Positions 60,576-64,000 of a DNA stretch of 64,000 bases are shown piece by piece; position 1 is the stretch's first letter, and each line of letters starts with the position of its first letter. The position numbers and the translations under genes were made by a program. This DNA is from CAYSCZ01 sp964429655. GTDB taxonomy: Bacteria > Bacteroidota > Bacteroidia > Cytophagales > Cyclobacteriaceae. The notes under the pieces were generated by a model. The model worked only from the letters and a program-made list of their open reading frames with translations. It did no database searches and was not told the origin of the DNA. The stretch spans positions 7,042-71,041 of the forward strand of contig CAYSCZ010000010.1 of assembly GCA_964429655.1 (NCBI GenBank). The letters run 5' to 3'.

Positions 60576-61328
60576 TTAAGGTTTTTTATTCACAATGGTT
60601 GAGGTAGCCTGATCAGAGGGAAGTAATAAAAGATCCGCAATATTTACATGGTTAGGCCGGGTAAGCACAAAATGAATCACATCAGCCACGTCATCGGCTG
60701 TCAGTGGTTGATACCCGGCATAAACCCTGGAAGCTTTATCTTCATCGCCTTTGAACCTCACCTTTGAAAATTCAGTTTCCACCAGGCCGGGATTGATAGC
60801 AGAGACTTTTATTCCATGTGGATTAAGATCAATTCGCATGCCCTGGCTTAAAGCATCAACAGCATGTTTAGAAGCGCAGTAAACGTTACCGTTGGGATAG
60901 ACTTCCTTGCCGGCCAGCGAACCGATATTGATAATGTGCCCTTCTTTTCTCTCCACCATGCCAGGAATAATTGACCTGCTTACATAGAGCAATCCCTTTA
61001 CATTGCCATCGATCATAGCATCCCAGTCATCAACATTCCCACTGTCAACAGGTGCCAGACCATGTGCATTTCCAGCATTATTAATCAAAACTGAAATCTT
61101 CTGCCAATCCGACGGTAAACTTTGAATGGCATTTTCTACCTGTTTCCTGGATCTTACATCAAATAATAACGGATGGACATCTGTCTTTTTGCTCAGTTCT
61201 GATTGAAGGTCCAGGATTCTTTCCTTTCTTCGGCCACAGATTATTAAGGAATAGTCATCAGCTAGTTTTCTGGCGATGCTTAATCCTATTCCTGAGCTGG
61301 CTCCAGTGATGAGGGCGATTTTTTTCAT
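60576..61328 (-). CDS. SDR-family NAD(P)-dependent oxidoreductase
   Basis: 250 residues from ATG 61328 (MKKIALITGASSGIGLSIARKLA); nine codons of the longer frame are not conserved-looking. Classical short-chain dehydrogenase features: TGASSGIG cofactor loop, NNAGNAHGLAPV, catalytic Ser in INIGSLAG and YxxxK in VYCASKHAVDAL, then INPGLVETEFS. The sequence resembles the YdfG/serine-3-dehydrogenase-like group (3-hydroxy acid or amino acid oxidation), consistent with its saccharopine dehydrogenase neighbour. Confidence 0.92.
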   Translation of the reverse strand: MKKIALITGASSGIGLSIARKLADDYSLIICGRRKERILDLQSELSKKTDVHPLLFDVRSRKQVENAIQSLPSDWQKISVLINNAGNAHGLAPVDSGNVDDWDAMIDGNVKGLLYVSRSIIPGMVERKEGHIINIGSLAGKEVYPNGNVYCASKHAVDALSQGMRIDLNPHGIKVSAINPGLVETEFSKVRFKGDEDKASRVYAGYQPLTADDVADVIHFVLTRPNHVNIADLLLLPSDQATSTIVNKKP

Positions 61329-61363
61329 ATGACCTGCTATAAGTTGTGAGATCAATGATATGA

Positions 61364-61507
61364 TTAATCTGGAATTTTATAAAAGGAACTGAAGAAAATT
61401 TATTTATAAAAATTGAATTCTCCGATATTCCGTTGATTAATAGTATGGAAGATAATCAAATAGAAAATCTTCTTTCAGAGGTTATCCAGAGTAATAAATT
61501 GTCTTAA
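61364..61507 (+). pseudogene. Possible gene remnant ending at the family-B element
   Basis: An open frame of 47 codons, with a TGA just before it and its TAA (61505-61507) at the first base of the palindromic element. It has only one ATG (61445, giving 20 residues). The translation (FIKIEFSDIPLINS; EDNQIENLLSEVIQSNKLS) reads like natural protein. It may be a truncated gene tail or a very small gene; chance is not excluded. Confidence 0.3.
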
Positions 61508-61674
61508 ACCTGAAATATGCAATAGAAAATCTATTCCAGACATAAAACACTTTGAAATAGGCACTTACCGTCAACTTGTTGAATCAACATAGCGGTGCTA
61601 TGCCTCATCAACATAAGTACCTCTTTCTTTGCGTTTTATGCCTTCATCACGATTCCTATTGCATAATTCAGGTT
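61507..61674. repeat. Family-B palindromic element, copy 2 (168 bp, inverted relative to copy 1)
   Basis: Begins AACCTGAAATATGCAATAG and ends with the inverse of AACCTGAATTATGCAATAGG. The central hairpin is CATAGC (61588-61593), GGT, GCTATG (61597-61602). About four of 168 positions differ from the copy at 31023-31190 in inverted orientation, so movement was recent. It lies in the 449-base gap between the SDR start and the porT stop. Confidence 0.92.
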
Positions 61675-61705
61675 CAAAAAACTGCAATTCATCGTGCCTC
61701 CGCTA

Positions 61706-61738
61706 TTGACTATTATTGGCACAGGTGCGCTATTTTTG
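61706..61738 (+). promoter_or_regulatory. Orphan promoter-like sequence pointing into the porT 3' end
   Basis: TTG (61706-61708), 22 bases, TATTTTTG (61731-61738). It matches the phylum consensus but no plus-strand gene follows; porT lies on the other strand. It might drive an antisense or small RNA, or be a relic. Confidence 0.3.
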
Positions 61739-61777
61739 CAATTTTAAACTACTAGGACTTATAGAGCTATCCTGATG

Positions 61778-62548
61778 CTATTGCGGCCCTCCTTCAAATG
61801 TGACATAAAAGGTGAAATTGTGCATGGTCAATCGTTCCAAACCGGCATTAAAGCGGTTGATATCGTCCTGCAAAAGATTGCTTAATCCAAACGAATACCT
61901 CATTTCCGGTGAAAACTTAAACAATGGAAAATAAATATCCATGCCCACACCCATCTCAAAGGCCAGGTTGAAACCCTTTGACTCCAGTCGCTCCACAGCA
62001 TCATCTTCATCAGCTTTTGATGAGACCTGTATTTGAGGATTTACCCCTCCAATGAAGTACATGGCAGTGTTGCCCCGTCGTTGGGATTTATACTTGAATA
62101 ATAATGGAAATTCCACTTGCGTGGCATCCCTTAGTTGAACTTCTTCCTGACCATTTAAAAATCTATATATCAGGTTGTTCTCATAAAAACCAACAGTCGG
62201 TTGAAACCTGAAATCAAGATATTGGAGTAAATGTAAGTTTATCAGGAATCCTAATTTGAAACCTCCCAGATTCTCCGGCGTTATGGAATGCAGTCTATCA
62301 AGTCTTCTGAAAAAATCAGGATTTAAGCCCGGATCAATAAAATCATCAGAATATTTAATCCTGAACCTCGAAATATGTCCTCCTATTACAAAGCCATAGT
62401 GAATAAACCGTTCGTCATACTCGATAAGGTTCTCCGTTCTGGCGTGCTGACCAGTCACTGAGTGCATTATTGAGAAACTCATGCATAGAAATAGTACTAT
62501 TTTGTACCCGTATAAATGGTACTTATTCCGAAAGTAAGCGGTATGCAT
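61778..62548 (-). CDS. porT: PorT-family outer-membrane protein (type IX secretion)
   Basis: 256 residues. A basic N-terminus leads into a hydrophobic signal (about 16-32, ending SVTGQ). The mature protein is an eight-strand-type beta-barrel: IHYGFVIGGHISRFRIKY, LGGFKLGFLINLHLLQYLDFRFQP (in parts: LGFLINLHLLQYLDFR), TQVEFPLLFKYKSQRRG, YFIGGVNPQIQV, KFSPEMRYSFGLSNLL. PorT is required for the type IX secretion system. The synteny with ubiE/menG is that of other Bacteroidota. The start overlaps ubiE by 52 bases, and no shorter start leaves a usable signal. Confidence 0.88.
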   Translation of the reverse strand: MHTAYFRNKYHLYGYKIVLFLCMSFSIMHSVTGQHARTENLIEYDERFIHYGFVIGGHISRFRIKYSDDFIDPGLNPDFFRRLDRLHSITPENLGGFKLGFLINLHLLQYLDFRFQPTVGFYENNLIYRFLNGQEEVQLRDATQVEFPLLFKYKSQRRGNTAMYFIGGVNPQIQVSSKADEDDAVERLESKGFNLAFEMGVGMDIYFPLFKFSPEMRYSFGLSNLLQDDINRFNAGLERLTMHNFTFYVTFEGGPQ

Positions 62549-63219
62549 CGGGTATTTTTAAATCCAAGTTTATTAAGAATTGATAAAAAATTATCGCCAT
62601 GAGGGAATTCATTCACTGACTCTGGTAAATAATTATATGCCGAGCCATCTTTCGAAATTAGTTTTCCAATTGTTGGGAGGATAGCCCTGAAATATAAGTT
62701 AAATATTTGCTTCAGTGGAAAGACCGTGGGCTTTGAAAACTCCAAAATGACCATCATTCCATTATCCCGTAATACACGCCTCATATCTCCGAGTCCTTTT
62801 TCTAAATCTTCAAAATTCCTCACACCAAATGCAACGATAACTGCATCGAACATATTATCTTCAAAATTTAGTTTCTCGGAATCACCGGAAAGCAATTTAA
62901 TCCTGGCGTCAAGCTTTTTCCTCTTTAATTTAACCCTGCCAATATCCAGCATCCCTTCAGAAATATCGACCCCGATTACTTCATCCGGACTTACATCCAG
63001 CGCCTGAATAGCAAAATCTCCCGTTCCAGTAGCTACATCAAGGATTTTTTTTGGATTAAGATTTTTTAGCTGCTGGATGGCTTTTTTACGCCAATAGAAA
63101 TCTACCCCGGCACTTAAAAGGTGATTGAGAAAGTCATAGCGCTTACTGATGTTGTCAAACATCTCGGCTACCTGCTCTTTTTTACTAAGATTTTTATGTT
63201 TGTAAGGGAGTACGGTCAT
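62497..63219 (-). CDS. ubiE: Demethylmenaquinone methyltransferase
   Basis: 240 residues. It methylates demethylmenaquinone, the last step to menaquinone (MenG activity in this phylum). Motifs: VAEMFDNISKRYDFLNHLLSAGVDFYWRKKAI (in parts: FDNISKRYDFLNHLLS), SAM site LDVATGTGDFAIQAL, GVDISEGMLDIGR, FDAVIVAFGVRNFEDLEKGL, LEFSKPTVFPLKQIFNLYF, and NYLPESVNEFP. It is followed by porT, and is divergent from ysxC with 60 bases between starts. Confidence 0.95.
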   Translation of the reverse strand: MTVLPYKHKNLSKKEQVAEMFDNISKRYDFLNHLLSAGVDFYWRKKAIQQLKNLNPKKILDVATGTGDFAIQALDVSPDEVIGVDISEGMLDIGRVKLKRKKLDARIKLLSGDSEKLNFEDNMFDAVIVAFGVRNFEDLEKGLGDMRRVLRDNGMMVILEFSKPTVFPLKQIFNLYFRAILPTIGKLISKDGSAYNYLPESVNEFPHGDNFLSILNKLGFKNTRCIPLTFGISTIYTGTK

Positions 63220-63279
63220 AAGAATTCTGCAATATTACAAAACTGATTTGATTAAAAGTGAATAGAACGTAAAAGCATA

Positions 63280-63882
63280 ATGTTAGTAAAATCATCAAAT
63301 TTTGTTTGCAGCAGTAGCAATATAAGCCAGTGTCCGAATACCAACAAACCTGAATATGCATTCACAGGCAGGTCAAACGTGGGGAAATCTTCCCTAATAA
63401 ACATGCTGGTGGGTAATCGTAAGCTTGCGAAAACCTCCTCGACACCAGGAAAAACCCAACTCATTAACCATTTCCTTATCAATGACTTATGGTATTTAGT
63501 TGACCTACCGGGTTATGGCTACGCTAAAGTGAGTAAAAGCAATCGATATCAATGGGGTAAAATGATGGAGGAATACCTGATCAAAAGGGAAAACCTGGTA
63601 AACATATTTGTCCTAGTAGATAGCAGACTGGAAACCCAGCGCATTGACCTGGATTTCATTAATTGGCTTGGGCAAAGTGGGATACCATTCAGCATAGTTT
63701 TTACCAAAACTGATAAACTATCTCGCAATCAAATACAAAAAAACGTCTCTAACTACAAAAGAACATTGGGCGATTTTTGGGAATATTTACCCAAAATGTT
63801 TGAAACCTCTTCAATAAAAAAAACGGGCAAAGAAGAAATTTTAGATTATGTAGACTTAATAAATGAATCCTATATCCATTAA
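63280..63882 (+). CDS. ysxC: Ribosome biogenesis GTP-binding protein YsxC/EngB
   Basis: 200 residues. This small GTPase assists 50S subunit assembly. G motifs: G1 GRSNVGKSS, G2/G3 region STPGKTQ and LVDLPGYGYAKVSKSNRYQW (in parts: DLPGYGYAKVS), G4 VFTKTDKLSRNQ, and G5 FETSSIKKTG. The start at 63280 gives the usual Bacteroidota N-terminus (SSNFVCSSSNISQCPNTNKPEYAF). The 3' end overlaps a possible minus-strand remnant by four bases. Confidence 0.96.
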   Translation: MLVKSSNFVCSSSNISQCPNTNKPEYAFTGRSNVGKSSLINMLVGNRKLAKTSSTPGKTQLINHFLINDLWYLVDLPGYGYAKVSKSNRYQWGKMMEEYLIKRENLVNIFVLVDSRLETQRIDLDFINWLGQSGIPFSIVFTKTDKLSRNQIQKNVSNYKRTLGDFWEYLPKMFETSSIKKTGKEEILDYVDLINESYIH

Positions 63883-63953
63883 GTCTTCATTATCCATTTA
63901 CAAGCTTCATCGTAAGACTTAATCATACCTACATGTATATTTTTCCATTTAAA
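63879..63953 (-). pseudogene. Possible C-terminal gene remnant beside the last repeat copy
   Basis: On the minus strand a frame reading KWKNIHVGMIKSYDEACKW and stopping at 63881-63879 is open through the outer bases of the repeat, to a stop in the element at 63989-63987. The peptide looks natural, but the only ATG gives 15 residues. It may be a gene tail cut by element insertion; weak evidence. Confidence 0.25.
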
Positions 63954-64000
63954 CCCAGAATTGTCATTAGACTTTCTATTACATGGTTAAATCACTTCAA
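63952..64000. repeat. Family-A palindromic element, copy 3 (first 49 bp, cut by window end)
   Basis: All 49 bases are identical to the inverted right end of the copy at 55254-55422. The rest lies beyond the window. It follows the ysxC gene on its 3' side. Confidence 0.88.

Overview
The window looks like a chromosomal segment of a member of the Bacteroidota, most likely order Cytophagales. The reasons are an AT-rich base composition, few Shine-Dalgarno sequences, several Bacteroidota-type promoters (TTG, about 20 bases, then TAnnTTTG), a type IX secretion gene (porT) beside menaquinone methyltransferase, and family markers such as DUF4270, DUF4105, DUF4783 and NhaD. The lineage is inferred from gene content only. 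No rRNA, CRISPR array, prophage or intact transposase gene was seen.

Layout. 0-6.4 kb holds a cut DsbA-like gene, a barrel-like exported protein, a GAF sensor kinase with no recognisable phosphoacceptor histidine, several small unknown genes and an MFS exporter. 6.4-15.1 kb holds recF, pdhA, a membrane-anchored TPR protein, ribH-aspartate kinase, nhaD, an amino-acid dehydrogenase and anmK. 15.1-24.7 kb is a long plus-strand run: coaX, a FadL-like barrel, a TPR protein, lptC, a two-helix protein, a CNNM/CorC protein and a PpiD/SurA-like foldase, then DUF493, a PCD-like protein, rsmI and an inositol-phosphatase-like gene. 24.7-30.9 kb has an MscS channel, a PiT-like membrane protein, a Na/Pi cotransporter, two small membrane proteins, an AraC regulator and an acyl-CoA dehydrogenase. 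31.2-34.5 kb (minus) is panC-panD-flippase-rfaE2-zinc protease. It diverges from 34.6-40.8 kb: glycogen-synthase-like, DUF4270, glmS, ridA, gltX and a small gene, followed by a tRNA-Pro whose anticodon reads AGG. 40.9-48.1 kb has a radical SAM protein, DUF4105, LysE, an ATP-grasp protein, DinB, and a run DUF4783-nadC-YcxB-recX-YHS. 48.2-54.2 kb has gpmI, a lipoprotein candidate, an MsbA-like ABC exporter and purK-purE. 54.3-61.3 kb is visibly more GC-rich in parts: a nitrilase, TRAP transporter membrane subunits without a binding protein, rlmN, a membrane protein, saccharopine dehydrogenase and an SDR. The window ends with porT, ubiE/menG, ysxC and the start of a repeat copy.

How the genes work together. 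Most loci are housekeeping: envelope building (lptC, rfaE2, glmS, anmK, porT, foldase), cofactors (coaX, panC, panD, ribH, nadC, ubiE), translation (gltX, rsmI, rlmN, tRNA, ysxC) and ion or phosphate homeostasis (nhaD, mscS, PiT-like, Na/Pi).

The most unusual element is a dispersed family of 168-169 bp near-palindromes. There are four complete copies in two subfamilies (6126-6294 and 55254-55422; 31023-31190 and 61507-61674), a fifth cut by the window end, and a possible solo end near 3437. All share a central CATAGC/GCTATG hairpin, sit at the 3' side of genes, and carry no coding sequence. They look like non-autonomous, REP/MITE-like mobile elements. Their mobiliser is not in this window.
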